A stretch of 64,000 bases of DNA from Oscillospiraceae bacterium. Its GTDB lineage: Bacteria > Bacillota > Clostridia > Oscillospirales > QAMX01. Below, piece after piece: positions 15,923-25,446 of the stretch. Within the stretch, counting starts at the first letter, position 1; the number at the start of each line of letters is the position of its first letter. The notes beneath the pieces are model-generated. The model worked only from the letters and a program-made list of their open reading frames with translations. It ran no database searches and was not told the DNA's origin. A program made the translations under genes and the position numbers. The stretch covers positions 1-64,000 of the forward strand of contig SVLW01000006.1 of assembly GCA_015067705.1 (NCBI GenBank), in the 5' to 3' direction.

Positions 15923-16977
15923 TTCTGGAAAACGGCGCAGAGTTCGCGGGCTACGGCTTCGGCGCCGTCTGTGAGCGCATCTGCGAAATCGTGTTCAATA
16001 CCTCCATGGTGGGCTATCAGGAAATCATCTCCGATCCCAGTCATGCCGCCCAGATCGTCTGCATGACCTATCCGGTTATCGGCAGCTATGGCGTCAACGA
16101 CGAGGATGACGAGTCCCGCAATCCCACGATCGGCGGATTAGTGGTGCGCGACTATAACGACGTGCCCTCCAACTTCCGCTATACCAAGACCCTGTCTGAG
16201 GCCATGGAAGAGGACGGCATCCCCGGCATTTACGGCGTGGACACCCGCGCCATCGCCCGCATCATCGGCCGGGAAGGCACCATGCGCGCCATGCTCACCT
16301 CCGCCGACACCGCAAAAGAGGACGCCCTGGCCGCCATTGCCGCCTGGACACCCAATCGGAAAATCGCGGAAAGTGTCAGCTGTAAAAAGCGCTGGTATTC
16401 CCGCACGCCCAATCCCAAGTATAACGTAGTGGCCGTTGACTGCGGCATCAAGCTCTCCAGTGTGCGGGCCTTCAATGCCCACGGCTGCAACGTCACGGTG
16501 GTGCCGATCGGCACCACGGAGGCCGAGATCCTGGCATTAAAGCCCGACGGCCTTTATATCTCAAACGGCCCCGGCGCTGCCGAGGATGTGCCCGGCGTCA
16601 TCGCGCTGATCCGCGCCTTCCGCGGCCGTCTGCCCATCTTTGGCGCAGGCCTTGGACACGAGCTCATCGCGCTGACCTGCGGCGCCCGCGTCTTTAAGAT
16701 GAAGGCCGGCCATCAGGGCGGCAACCATCCGGTGCGGAATCTCGACACCGGCAAGATCGAGATCAATGCCCAGAGCCATGGCTACTGCGTGGATCCCGAG
16801 AGCTTTACCGGCACCGGGCTCCGCATGACCCACCAGAACGTGCTGGACGGCACACTGGAAGCCATGGAAAGCACGGAATATCCCATGTTCTCCTCCCAGT
16901 TCAATCCGGGAGCAGAGCATGAACTGTATGATCGTTTTATCAGGATGATGGAAGAAGGGAGAAAGCGCAATGCCTAA
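15895..16977 (+). CDS. carA: Carbamoyl-phosphate synthase small subunit with inactivated glutaminase
   Basis: 360 residues from ATG 15895 (GGGAGGATCGT upstream). The CarA-specific N-domain ([23 protein letters not shown]) and the class-I amidotransferase fold ([24 protein letters not shown]) are intact. However, the catalytic triad is gone: the nucleophile Cys of GICLGHQ is Gly252 (FGAGLGHE), and the His and Glu of QxHPE are Asn337 and Gly339 (SQFNPGA). The glutamine-contacting Gln after LGH is Glu. In E. coli, losing this Cys abolishes glutamine use while ammonia use remains, so this subunit probably only scaffolds an ammonia-dependent enzyme with CarB. It overlaps carB by 8 nt. Confidence 0.95.
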   Translation: MARAFDRKLILENGAEFAGYGFGAVCERICEIVFNTSMVGYQEIISDPSHAAQIVCMTYPVIGSYGVNDEDDESRNPTIGGLVVRDYNDVPSNFRYTKTLSEAMEEDGIPGIYGVDTRAIARIIGREGTMRAMLTSADTAKEDALAAIAAWTPNRKIAESVSCKKRWYSRTPNPKYNVVAVDCGIKLSSVRAFNAHGCNVTVVPIGTTEAEILALKPDGLYISNGPGAAEDVPGVIALIRAFRGRLPIFGAGLGHELIALTCGARVFKMKAGHQGGNHPVRNLDTGKIEINAQSHGYCVDPESFTGTGLRMTHQNVLDGTLEAMESTEYPMFSSQFNPGAEHELYDRFIRMMEEGRKRNA

Positions 16978-19900
16978 GAGAACGGACATTCATAAAGTCA
17001 TGGTCATCGGCTCCGGCCCCATCGTCATCGGCCAGGCCGCAGAATTCGACTATGCCGGCACCCAGGCCTGTCTGGCGCTGAAAGAAGAGGGCTATGAAGT
17101 AGTGCTCTTAAACTCCAATCCCGCCACCATCATGGCGGATACCCAGATCGCCGACAAGGTGTATATGGAGCCGCTGAATCTCGAATATGTGGCCAAGATC
17201 ATCCGCAAGGAGCGTCCGGACGCCATCGTGCCGGGCCTCGGCGGACAGACCGGCCTGAACCTGGCGGTGCAGCTGGTCCGCAAGGGCGTGCTGGACGAAT
17301 GCCAGGTGGAAATTCTCGGCACCAGCTTTGAATCCATCGAGCGCGCGGAAGACCGCGAGCTCTTCAAGGAGTTGTGCGAAAAGCTGGGCGAGCCCGTGCT
17401 CCCCTCCCTCATTGCCACCACTCTGGAAGAGGGTATCGCCGCAGCCAATGAAATCGGCTATCCCGTGGTGCTGCGTCCTGCCTTTACTCTGGGCGGTACC
17501 GGCGGCGGCTTCGCCGACGATGAGGAAGAGCTGCTGATCCTTCTGGAAAACGGCCTAAAACTCTCTCCGGTGCATCAGGTGCTGGTGGAAAAGAGCATCA
17601 AGGGCTATAAGGAAATCGAATTTGAGGTCATGCGCGACGATAACGACACCGCCATCGCCATCTGCAGCATGGAGAATATCGACCCGGTGGGCATCCATAC
17701 CGGCGACTCCATGGTGGTCGCGCCCAGCCAGACCCTGTCGCCCAAGGAATACGAGATGTTAAAAGGCAGCGCCCTCAAGATCATCCGCGAGCTGAAGATC
17801 GCCGGCGGCTGCAACGTGCAGTTTGCTCTCGACCCCTATTCCTTTGAATACTACCTCATCGAGATCAATCCCCGCGTCTCCCGTTCCTCCGCCCTGGCCT
17901 CTAAGGCCAGCGGTTATCCCATTGCCCGCGTCACCGCCAAGGTGGCTCTGGGTCTGACTCTCGACGAGATCAAAATTGCCAGCACGCCTGCAAGCTTCGA
18001 GCCGTCCATCGACTACATCGTCACGAAGCTGGCCCGCTTCCCCTTTGATAAGTTCACCAGCGCCGACAATCGCCTGTCCACCCAGATGAAGGCCACCGGC
18101 GAGGTCATGAGCATCGGCCGCACCATGGAGGAATCCTTACTCAAGGGCATCCGCGGTCTTGAGATCGGCGTGAACCATATCTATAATAAGAAGTTCGACG
18201 AAAAAACCGACGATGAGCTCCTCTCCTATATCATCGAGGGACGCGATGACCGTCTCTTCGCCATTGCGGAGCTGATGCGCCGCGGCACCGACCTGGGTAT
18301 TCTTTATAATGCCACCAAGATCGATATGTTCTTCCTGGACAAGATCCAGAGCATCGTCCGCTATGAGGACGTGATCCGCGAGAACAAGAATGATCTCACC
18401 GTGCTTCGGGACGCCAAGCGTCTGGGCTTCTCCGACGCCTATATCGGCAGCATCTGGGGCATCAGCGATGTGGACATGTACCGCCTCCGCGAGGCAAACG
18501 ACATCTTCCCAGTTTATAAGATCATCGACACCTGTGCCGGTGAATTTGACAGCTATGTACCGTATTTCTACTCCTCCTATGAGGACGAAAACGAGTCCAT
18601 CGTCACCGATAAGAAGAAGATCCTGGTCCTGGGCTCCGGCCCCATCCGCATCGGCCAGGGCGTGGAGTTCGACTACTCTACCGTTCACTCCATCTGGGCC
18701 ATCCGCGAAGCGGGATACGAGGCCATCATCATCAACAATAACCCCGAAACCGTTTCCACTGACTACACCACCTCCGATAAGCTCTACTTCGAGCCTTTAA
18801 CCATCGAGGACGTGATGAATGTCATCCATCTGGAAAAGCCCGACGGCGTCATCGTCACCCTGGGCGGCCAGACCGCCATCAATCTGGCGGATCGTCTGGA
18901 TCAGCTGGGCGTGCCGGTGGTGGGCACCAGTGTGGCCGCCATCGAGCGTGCGGAGAACCGCGACAGCTTTGAAAAAATGCTGGAGGCACTTCATATCCCC
19001 CAGCCCACCGGCGAAGCCGTCACCGATGTGGAGGCCGGCGTGAAGGTCGCCAACCGCATCGGTTATCCGGTGCTGGTGCGTCCCAGCTATGTGCTGGGCG
19101 GGCGCGCCATGCAGATCGTCTATGACGACGAATCCCTGCGCCAGTATTTCGCCCACGCCATCGTGGCATCCGAGGAGCATCCGGTTCTCGTTGACAAGTA
19201 CATCATGGGCAAGGAACTGGAAGTGGACGCCGTCTGCGACGGCCGCGAGGTGCTGATTCCCGGCATTATGGAGCACGTGGAGCGCACCGGTGTGCACAGC
19301 GGCGACTCCATCAGTGTCTATCCCCACTTCTCCATCAATGACCGTGTCCGCGACACCATCGTCGATTACACCACCCGTCTGGGCGTGGGTCTTGGCATGG
19401 AGGGTCTCTTCAATATCCAGTTCATCGTGGATCCCCAGGATGACGTGTACATCATTGAGGTGAATCCCCGTTCCTCCCGTACCGTGCCCTTCTTAAGCAA
19501 GGCCACCGGCCTGCCGCTGGCCAATATTGCCACCAAGGTGGCGCTGGGCCAGTCCCTGGCCGATCAGGGCTACCAGGGTGGGCTCCAGCCCTCCAAGGAG
19601 CGCTGGTACGTAAAGGTGCCGGTGTTCAGTTCCTCCAAGCTCCGGGGCGCCGATATTGCCCTGTCTCCCGAAATGAAGTCCACCGGCGAGGCCATCGGCT
19701 ATGATGACCGTCTGAACCGCGCCTTCTATAAGGCGCTGCAGGCCGGCGGCACCCGCGTGGATAACTACGGCACTGTGTTCGTCACTGTGGCCGATAAGGA
19801 CAAAGAGGACGCCCTGCCTCTGGTGCGCCGCTTCTATGACCTGGGCTTCAATATCGAGGCCACCGGCGGTACCGCCACCTTCCTCCGGGAGCATGGCATC

Positions 19901-20149
19901 CGCACCCGCCGCCGCAAAAAGCTCACCGAAGGCAGCGAGGAAATTCTCGATTCCCTGCGTCAGGGCCACGTCACCTATGTGCTGAATACCCTGAACCAGG
20001 TCCAGTCCGCCACGAAGGACGGCTTCCTGATCCGTCGTGTGGCTGCAGAGAACAACGTCACCGTCTTTACGTCTCTGGATACCGTGCGCGTCCTTCTGGA
20101 CGTTTTAGAGGAGATCACCTTCAGTGTCTCCACCATCGATGCAAAGTGA
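16970..20149 (+). CDS. carB: Carbamoyl-phosphate synthase large subunit
   Basis: 1059 residues, close to the usual 1070. Two homologous ATP-grasp halves: the first begins [20 protein letters not shown], the second near residue 545 begins [20 protein letters not shown]; each carries ATP-grasp ligands ([34 protein letters not shown]). The C-terminal MGS-like allosteric domain (about residue 930 on) holds [13 protein letters not shown]. Makes carbamoyl phosphate from bicarbonate, 2 ATP and ammonia. With the partner CarA lacking its glutaminase, free ammonia should be the nitrogen source. ATG 16970 lies inside the end of carA (translational coupling). Confidence 0.97.
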   Translation: MPKRTDIHKVMVIGSGPIVIGQAAEFDYAGTQACLALKEEGYEVVLLNSNPATIMADTQIADKVYMEPLNLEYVAKIIRKERPDAIVPGLGGQTGLNLAVQLVRKGVLDECQVEILGTSFESIERAEDRELFKELCEKLGEPVLPSLIATTLEEGIAAANEIGYPVVLRPAFTLGGTGGGFADDEEELLILLENGLKLSPVHQVLVEKSIKGYKEIEFEVMRDDNDTAIAICSMENIDPVGIHTGDSMVVAPSQTLSPKEYEMLKGSALKIIRELKIAGGCNVQFALDPYSFEYYLIEINPRVSRSSALASKASGYPIARVTAKVALGLTLDEIKIASTPASFEPSIDYIVTKLARFPFDKFTSADNRLSTQMKATGEVMSIGRTMEESLLKGIRGLEIGVNHIYNKKFDEKTDDELLSYIIEGRDDRLFAIAELMRRGTDLGILYNATKIDMFFLDKIQSIVRYEDVIRENKNDLTVLRDAKRLGFSDAYIGSIWGISDVDMYRLREANDIFPVYKIIDTCAGEFDSYVPYFYSSYEDENESIVTDKKKILVLGSGPIRIGQGVEFDYSTVHSIWAIREAGYEAIIINNNPETVSTDYTTSDKLYFEPLTIEDVMNVIHLEKPDGVIVTLGGQTAINLADRLDQLGVPVVGTSVAAIERAENRDSFEKMLEALHIPQPTGEAVTDVEAGVKVANRIGYPVLVRPSYVLGGRAMQIVYDDESLRQYFAHAIVASEEHPVLVDKYIMGKELEVDAVCDGREVLIPGIMEHVERTGVHSGDSISVYPHFSINDRVRDTIVDYTTRLGVGLGMEGLFNIQFIVDPQDDVYIIEVNPRSSRTVPFLSKATGLPLANIATKVALGQSLADQGYQGGLQPSKERWYVKVPVFSSSKLRGADIALSPEMKSTGEAIGYDDRLNRAFYKALQAGGTRVDNYGTVFVTVADKDKEDALPLVRRFYDLGFNIEATGGTATFLREHGIRTRRRKKLTEGSEEILDSLRQGHVTYVLNTLNQVQSATKDGFLIRRVAAENNVTVFTSLDTVRVLLDVLEEITFSVSTIDAK

Positions 20150-20156
20150 GGCAGCT

Positions 20157-20900
20157 ATGAAGCAGACGATCTTTACCATTCTGGAAAATACAAAGGTCGC
20201 ACAGGACGTCTATCGGATGCGTCTTTCGGGCGACACCGCGGATTTCACCCATCCCGGTCAGTTTTTGAATATTAAATTGGAGGGTCTTTTCCTCCGCCGC
20301 CCCATCTCCGTCAGCGATTATGACGAAAAGAGCGTGCTGATCTATTATAAGGTCGTGGGCATCGGCACCCGTCAGATGAGCGAAATGAAGTCCGGCGAGA
20401 CCCTCGATATCCTCACGGGTCTCGGCAACGGCTTTGACCCCGCCCTGTCCGGGGAGCAGCCCCTGGTGGTGGGCGGCGGTGTGGGTACGCCTCCCTTATA
20501 CCGCCTGACGAAAGCGCTGCTTGCCGCGGGCAAGCATCCCACGGTGGTGCTGGGATTCAACACCGCCGCGGATCTCTTCCTGACGGAAGAATTCGAGGCC
20601 CTGGGCGTGCCGGTGATCGTGGCCACTGCCGACGGCAGCGTGGGCATCCACGGCTTCGTCACCGACGCCATCCGCGAGGCGGGCATTTCCTATGACTATG
20701 TCTACACCTGCGGCCCGGAACCCATGCTGAAGGCGCTTTACCGCGCCACCGATTGCCCCGGCCAGTACAGCTTTGAGGCCCGCATGGGCTGCGGCTTCGG
20801 CGCCTGCATGGGCTGCAGCTGCAAAACCATCACCGGCTATAAACGTATCTGCAAGGAAGGCCCGGTGCTTTTGAAGGAGGAGATTTTATGGGAAAACTGA
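20157..20900 (+). CDS. pyrK: Dihydroorotate dehydrogenase B, electron-transfer subunit
   Basis: 247 residues from ATG 20157 (GTGAGGCAGCT upstream). FAD domain: LRRPISVSDYD; NAD domain: VGGGVGTPPLYRL and TCGPEPMLKAL; C-terminal 2Fe-2S cluster: CGFGACMGCSC then ICKEGPV. It passes electrons from PyrD's FMN to NAD+, which marks the class 1B dehydrogenase typical of Gram-positive bacteria. Its end overlaps pyrD by 13 nt. Confidence 0.95.
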   Translation: MKQTIFTILENTKVAQDVYRMRLSGDTADFTHPGQFLNIKLEGLFLRRPISVSDYDEKSVLIYYKVVGIGTRQMSEMKSGETLDILTGLGNGFDPALSGEQPLVVGGGVGTPPLYRLTKALLAAGKHPTVVLGFNTAADLFLTEEFEALGVPVIVATADGSVGIHGFVTDAIREAGISYDYVYTCGPEPMLKALYRATDCPGQYSFEARMGCGFGACMGCSCKTITGYKRICKEGPVLLKEEILWEN

Positions 20901-21799
20901 ATGTAACGCTCTGCGGCATTGAACTAGATAACCCCGTGATCCCCGCCTCCGGCACCTTTGGCTATGGCTATGAATTTGCAGAGCTTTATGATATCAACTG
21001 CCTCGGCACCTTCTCCTTCAAGGGTACTACGAAGGATCCCCGCTATGGCAATCCCCTGCCCCGTATTGCGGAATGCTCCGCCGGTATGATCAATGCCGTG
21101 GGTCTGCAGAATCCCGGCGTTGAGAAGGTCATCTCCGAAGAACTGCCGAAGCTGAAGCAGTGCTTTGCAAAGCCTGTCATGGCCAATGTATCCGGGTTTT
21201 CCGTGGAGGATTATGCCTACACCTGCGAAAAGCTGGACCGCGAGGAACAGGTGGGCTGGCTTGAGGTGAATGTCAGCTGTCCCAATGTCCACGGCGGCGG
21301 CATGAGCTTTGGCACCAGTCCGGAGGCCGCCGCGGAAGTGACCCGCGCAGTCAAGGCCGTCACCAAAAAGCCGGTGCTCATCAAGCTCTCCCCCAATGTC
21401 ACCGATATCGTGTCCATCGCAAAGGCCTGTGAAGAGGCCGGCGCCGATGGCATCAGCCTGATCAACACCCTCCTGGGTATGCGCATCGATCTGCGCACCA
21501 GAAAGCCCATCATCGCCAACACCATGGGCGGCTTCTCCGGCCCCGCTATCTTCCCGGTGGCGGTACGCATGGTCTATCAGGTGGCCCATGCTGTCAAGAT
21601 CCCGGTGGTGGGTATGGGCGGCGTTTCTACCGCAGAAGATGTGATTGAAATGATGCTGGCGGGCGCCACCGCCGTAGAAGTGGGCGCCGCCAATCTGGTG
21701 AATCCGTATGTCTGCCGTGATATCATCCGGGATCTGCCGGAGGTCATGGCCAAATATAGAATCGACAATTTAAGTGAAATTATAGGAGGCGTAAAGTAA
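20888..21799 (+). CDS. pyrD: Dihydroorotate dehydrogenase B, catalytic subunit
   Basis: 303 residues. FMN TIM-barrel oxidising dihydroorotate to orotate, NAD-linked via PyrK. PASGTFGYG, NAVGLQNPG, the active-site Cys in VNVSCPNVHGGG (class 1 uses Cys as base) and VGMGGVSTAEDVIEMMLAGA are visible. ATG 20888 has AAGGAGGAGATTTT upstream, inside pyrK. It ends in TAATG, sharing bases with the pyrF start. Confidence 0.96.
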   Translation: MGKLNVTLCGIELDNPVIPASGTFGYGYEFAELYDINCLGTFSFKGTTKDPRYGNPLPRIAECSAGMINAVGLQNPGVEKVISEELPKLKQCFAKPVMANVSGFSVEDYAYTCEKLDREEQVGWLEVNVSCPNVHGGGMSFGTSPEAAAEVTRAVKAVTKKPVLIKLSPNVTDIVSIAKACEEAGADGISLINTLLGMRIDLRTRKPIIANTMGGFSGPAIFPVAVRMVYQVAHAVKIPVVGMGGVSTAEDVIEMMLAGATAVEVGAANLVNPYVCRDIIRDLPEVMAKYRIDNLSEIIGGVK

Positions 21800-22497
21800 T
21801 GGGTAAGGACGTTATCATCGCATGTGATTTTTCCTCTGCTGAGGCAACCTTTGCATTCCTGGACAAGTTCACCGGCCGGAAACCCTTCGTGAAGATCGGC
21901 ATGGAGCTCTACTACGCAGAGGGCCCCTCCATCGTGCGCGAGATCAAGGCCCGCGGCCACAAGATCTTCCTGGATCTGAAACTCCATGACATTCCCAACA
22001 CCGTGAAGAAGGCCATGGCCGTTCTTTCCAATCTGGACGTGGATATTACGAACCTCCACGCCGCTGGTGCTACTGCTATGATGCAGGGCGCTCTCGAGGG
22101 CCTCACCCGCCCGGACGGCACCCGTCCCCTTCTCATCGCCGTGACCCAGCTCACCTCCACCGATCAGGAGACGCTGGAGCGCGACCTGATGATCCACGCT
22201 CCTATTGATGAAGTGGTCATGCATTATGCAGAGACCGCCAAGAATGCCGGTCTCGACGGCATCGTCTGCTCCCCCCTGGAAGCAGGTAAGGTGCACGAGC
22301 GCTGCGGCGAAAACTTCCTCACCATCACTCCCGGCGTTCGCTTTGCCGACGGCGATATCGGCGACCAGAAGCGCGTCATGACCCCCGCCGCCGCAAAGGA
22401 AATCGGCTCTGACTACATCGTGGTGGGCCGTCCCATCACCGCCGCCGCCGATCCCGTTGCCGCCTATGAGCGCTGCGTGACGGAATTTGTGGACTAA
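21799..22497 (+). CDS. pyrF: Orotidine-5'-phosphate decarboxylase
   Basis: 232 residues, the short type-I enzyme making UMP from OMP. The catalytic charge network is present in FLDLKLHDIPNTV (DxKxxD), and the phosphate-binding end in DYIVVGRPIT. GGAGGCGTAAAGTA sits before ATG 21799, which overlaps the pyrD stop (TAATG). Confidence 0.96.
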   Translation: MGKDVIIACDFSSAEATFAFLDKFTGRKPFVKIGMELYYAEGPSIVREIKARGHKIFLDLKLHDIPNTVKKAMAVLSNLDVDITNLHAAGATAMMQGALEGLTRPDGTRPLLIAVTQLTSTDQETLERDLMIHAPIDEVVMHYAETAKNAGLDGIVCSPLEAGKVHERCGENFLTITPGVRFADGDIGDQKRVMTPAAAKEIGSDYIVVGRPITAAADPVAAYERCVTEFVD

Positions 22498-22502
22498 GCA
22501 CC

Positions 22503-23156
22503 ATGTGGGATGTCATTCTCTTTGATCTGGACGGTACCCTCACCGACCCCAAAGAGGGCATTACCAAATCGGTGGCCCATGCGCTAAAACATTTCGGGAT
22601 TGCCGTTGATGATCCCGACACCCTCACGCCGTTCATCGGCCCGCCGCTGATGGGAAGCTTTCAGAAGATCTACGGACTGAGCGCCGCAGAGGCGCAGGAG
22701 GCGATCCGGGTCTATCGGGAGCGATTCTCCACGGTAGGCTGGGCGGAAAACATCCCCTATCCCGGCATCCACGACTTCCTTGCCGCACTGAAGGCGGCGG
22801 GGAAGACCCTGATGGTGGCCACCTCCAAGCCAGAGGTCTTTGCAGTGCGGATTCTTGAGCACTTCGGCCTCGCCCGGTATTTTGACCTGATCTGCGGCAC
22901 GCCCCTTGACAACCCCCAGCAGACCAAAGCGGATGTGATCCGCACAGCACTTTCCCGCGGGAAAGTTCATGATCTGTCCCGGGCCGTGATGGTGGGCGAC
23001 CGGCTGCACGATATCGAGGGCGCCCACGAGGTGGGCATTCCCGCCATCGGCGTCTTATACGGTTACGGCGACCGGGCAGAACATGAGGCACATGGCGCAG
23101 ACCATATTGCAGAAGACTTATCCCAGCTGCAGGAACTGTTGCTGGGGAATCATTGA
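22503..23156 (+). CDS. HAD-family phosphatase inside the pyr operon
   Basis: 217 residues of HAD subfamily IA. Motif I FDLDGTLTD, motif II ATSKPEV (Ser/Thr position), Lys in NPQQTKADV, motif III VMVGDRLHDI. Close in pattern to Gph/PpaX-like phosphatases and to HAD 5'-nucleotidases. It starts 5 nt after pyrF and 22 nt before pyrE, in the same direction, so it is co-expressed with UMP synthesis. Possible roles are overflow dephosphorylation of UMP/OMP or pyrophosphate/phosphoglycolate clearance; the sequence does not decide. Confidence 0.85.
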   Translation: MWDVILFDLDGTLTDPKEGITKSVAHALKHFGIAVDDPDTLTPFIGPPLMGSFQKIYGLSAAEAQEAIRVYRERFSTVGWAENIPYPGIHDFLAALKAAGKTLMVATSKPEVFAVRILEHFGLARYFDLICGTPLDNPQQTKADVIRTALSRGKVHDLSRAVMVGDRLHDIEGAHEVGIPAIGVLYGYGDRAEHEAHGADHIAEDLSQLQELLLGNH

Positions 23157-23178
23157 ATTTAGAAGAAGGAGCAGAAAT

Positions 23179-23835
23179 ATGGAAGCCTATAAGAGAGAGT
23201 TTATCGAATTCCTGCAGAGTGCAGGCGTTCTGAAGTTCGGCGACTTTACTGCAAAGTCCGGCCGCAAGATCCCCTATTTCGTCAACGCCGGTATGATCAA
23301 GACCGGTGACCAGATCACCAAGATGGGCGAGTTCTACGCCAAGGCCTATTTTGACAAGCTGGGCAAGAAGCAGACCGTTCTGTACGGCCCGGCCTATAAG
23401 GGCATCTCCCTGTCCATCTCCGCCGCTGTGGCCCTGTCCAAAAACGGCCTGAATGTGCCCTTCTTCTTCAACCGCAAGGAAGTGAAGGATCACGGCGAGG
23501 GCGGTATGTTCGTGGGCTATGTGCCCCAGGCAGGCGAAGAGATCGTCATCATCGAGGACGTCATCACCGCCGGCACCGCGATTCGTGAATCCATGGAAAT
23601 CCTGAGCCATCTGGACGGCACCAAGGTCGCCGCCACCTTCATCATGGTGGACCGCAAAGAAAAGGGCCAGACCGAGAAGGGCGCCATGCAGGAGATCGAG
23701 GAGCAGTTCGGCTTCCCGGTTTACTCCGTGGTGGATGTCTATGACATCATCGAGTATCTGGAAGAGGATCCGGCAAACGAAGAAAACGTGACCAGAATCC
23801 GCAATTATCTGGCTGTCAATGGTGCAAAAGCATGA
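23179..23835 (+). CDS. pyrE: Orotate phosphoribosyltransferase
   Basis: 218 residues starting at ATG 23179 with AAGGAGCAGAAAT upstream. Adds PRPP to orotate giving OMP. The PRPP-binding loop is [15 protein letters not shown], and the catalytic flexible loop is [11 protein letters not shown]. Placed after the HAD gene and overlapping pyrB by 4 nt (ATGA). PRPP would come from the prs gene at 34710-35894. Confidence 0.95.
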   Translation: MEAYKREFIEFLQSAGVLKFGDFTAKSGRKIPYFVNAGMIKTGDQITKMGEFYAKAYFDKLGKKQTVLYGPAYKGISLSISAAVALSKNGLNVPFFFNRKEVKDHGEGGMFVGYVPQAGEEIVIIEDVITAGTAIRESMEILSHLDGTKVAATFIMVDRKEKGQTEKGAMQEIEEQFGFPVYSVVDVYDIIEYLEEDPANEENVTRIRNYLAVNGAKA

Positions 23836-24746
23836 GAAGCGTCATCGATATTCTGGATCTGACGGTGGAGGAGATCACAGATCTGATCGCCACCGCCGAT
23901 GATATCATCGCAAACCCCGCAAAATACGCAGAAAAGTGCCATGGCAAAAAGCTGGCCACGCTGTTTTTTGAGCCCTCCACCCGTACCCGTCTGAGCTTTG
24001 AGGCGGCCATGTACGAGCTGGGCGGCCATGTGATCGGCTTCTCCGAGGCTCAGTCCAGCTCCGCCGCCAAGGGCGAGAGCATCGCCGACACCGTCCGCAC
24101 CGTCAGCTGTTACGCCGACATCATCGCCATGCGCCATCCCAAGGAGGGCGCCCCGCTGGTGGCATCCATGAAGTCCGGCGTGCCGGTGATCAATGCCGGT
24201 GACGGCGGCCACAACCACCCCACCCAGACCCTGGCCGACCTGCTTACCATTCATCGGGAGAAGGGCCGCTTCTCCGGTCTCACCGTGGGTCTCTGCGGTG
24301 ACCTGAAGTTCGGCCGTACCGTGCATTCCCTGATCAACGCCCTGTCCCGCTATGAGGATGTGCGCTTTGTGCTGATCTCCCCGAATGAACTGGTGCTGCC
24401 GGAATACATGAAGACCGAGGTGCTGGAACGGAAAAACCTCACCTATCGGGAGACCACCGATCTGGAGGAGGCCATGCCGGAGCTTGATATTCTCTACATG
24501 ACCCGTGTCCAGCGGGAGCGCTTCTTCAACGAAGCCGACTATATCCGCCTGAAGGACAGCTATATCCTGACGCCGGACAAGCTTTTGAATGCCAAGAGCG
24601 ACCTCTGCATCATGCATCCCCTGCCCCGCGTGGGCGAGATCGCCGGTTCCGTGGACGACGATCCCCGCGCCTGCTATTTCAAGCAGGTGCTCTACGGCAA
24701 ATACATGCGCATGGCGCTGATCCTGAAGCTTTTGGAGGTGGCATAA
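23832..24746 (+). CDS. pyrB: Aspartate carbamoyltransferase catalytic chain
   Basis: 304 residues. Joins carbamoyl phosphate and aspartate. Carbamoyl-phosphate loop [25 protein letters not shown] (catalytic His), and [10 protein letters not shown] near the end are all present, as is SSAAKGES with the Lys contributed to the neighbouring active site. ATG overlaps pyrE, and the stop codon abuts the pyrI ATG, so catalytic and regulatory chains are made together. Confidence 0.97.
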   Translation: MRSVIDILDLTVEEITDLIATADDIIANPAKYAEKCHGKKLATLFFEPSTRTRLSFEAAMYELGGHVIGFSEAQSSSAAKGESIADTVRTVSCYADIIAMRHPKEGAPLVASMKSGVPVINAGDGGHNHPTQTLADLLTIHREKGRFSGLTVGLCGDLKFGRTVHSLINALSRYEDVRFVLISPNELVLPEYMKTEVLERKNLTYRETTDLEEAMPELDILYMTRVQRERFFNEADYIRLKDSYILTPDKLLNAKSDLCIMHPLPRVGEIAGSVDDDPRACYFKQVLYGKYMRMALILKLLEVA

Positions 24747-25178
24747 ATGGTCATTGATTCCATCAAAAACGGTATTGTTATCGACCATATCCAGTCCGGC
24801 CGCAGCATGGAGCTGTATCGTCTTTTGAATCTCGACCGTCTCAAGTGCTCTGTGGCCATCATCAAGAACGCCCCCAGCGACAAGATGGGCCGCAAGGACA
24901 TCATCAAGATCGACGAGGTGCTGGACGTAGACCTGGACATGCTGGGCTATATCGATCCCGGCGCCACCGTCAACATCATCCGCGACGGCGTGCTGGTGGA
25001 GAAGCGTCATCTGGAGCTGCCCGAGCAGGTGGAGAACGTGATCTTCTGCAAGAACCCCCGCTGCATCGTCACCTCCGAGCGCGAGATCTCCCACATCTTC
25101 CGTCTCTCCGACCGCGAGCGCGGCGTCTATCGCTGCATCTACTGCGAGACCGAGGGCAAGAGAAGCGAGGAAGAATAA
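24747..25178 (+). CDS. pyrI: Aspartate carbamoyltransferase regulatory chain
   Basis: 143 residues. N-terminal nucleotide-binding domain and C-terminal zinc domain with four Cys (CKNPRC and CIYC). PyrI assembles with PyrB into an allosteric dodecamer fed back by CTP and activated by ATP. Its presence, together with no PyrR leader upstream of pyrC, suggests the pathway is controlled mainly at enzyme level. Last gene of the operon, followed by a terminator. Confidence 0.95.
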   Translation: MVIDSIKNGIVIDHIQSGRSMELYRLLNLDRLKCSVAIIKNAPSDKMGRKDIIKIDEVLDVDLDMLGYIDPGATVNIIRDGVLVEKRHLELPEQVENVIFCKNPRCIVTSEREISHIFRLSDRERGVYRCIYCETEGKRSEEE

Positions 25179-25195
25179 CTTCCACCCAAAGCATC

Positions 25196-25236
25196 AAAAG
25201 CGCCGAAGGGGCAATGCCCCTTCGGCGCTTTTTCTT
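25196..25236 (+). terminator. Terminator of the pyr operon
   Basis: 16-bp stem AAAGCGCCGAAGGGGC / GCCCCTTCGGCGCTTT with loop AAT, ending in a T-run. Confidence 0.92.
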
Positions 25237-25263
25237 GCAGTTTCTTCCAGTTTGTGGTATTCT
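25235..25263 (+). promoter_or_regulatory. Candidate promoter of the leader-kinase unit
   Basis: TTGCAG (25235-25240), 17 bp, TATTCT (25258-25263). Only moderate agreement with consensus. Confidence 0.4.
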
Positions 25264-25291
25264 GTAGGCAAGCTGAGGCGGGAGGTGTGAC

Positions 25292-25309
25292 ATGAGAATC
25301 ATCCGCTGA
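25292..25309 (+). CDS. Putative five-codon leader peptide MRIIR
   Basis: ATG-AGA-ATC-ATC-CGC-TGA with a strong ribosome site GGGAGG 7 nt upstream. It ends 4 nt before a terminator-like hairpin, the arrangement of translational-attenuation leaders that sense ribosome stalling or amino-acid supply. The peptide is too short for homology and the idea rests on context. Confidence 0.4.
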   Translation: MRIIR

Positions 25310-25313
25310 CATC

Positions 25314-25353
25314 ACCGGAGAACTGGCTCCGGTTTCTTTTCCACATAAACCGG
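25314..25353 (+). promoter_or_regulatory. Attenuator: competing terminator and antiterminator hairpins
   Basis: Terminator form: ACCGGAG (25314-25320) pairs with CTCCGGT (25327-25333), followed by TTCTTTT. Alternative form: CCGGTTT (25329-25335) pairs with AAACCGG (25347-25353). The two use the same bases and exclude each other. A third element, CACACCGGCG (25355-25364) with CGCCGGTGTG (25415-25424), is a perfect 10-bp long-range stem ending 9 nt before the kinase ribosome site. Confidence 0.5.
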
Positions 25354-25446
25354 ACACACCGGCGCAGATCATTTTAGCCTGAGCCCTCTGTCGTGCAAAT
25401 TCCTCGGCACGTTTCGCCGGTGTGGGAGCAAACAGGAGGAAGTATT

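Noticed and set aside
23805-25094. 430-codon minus-strand frame opposite pyrB/pyrI
   Set aside because: Shadow of pyrB and pyrI, both with complete active-site residues and coupled starts.
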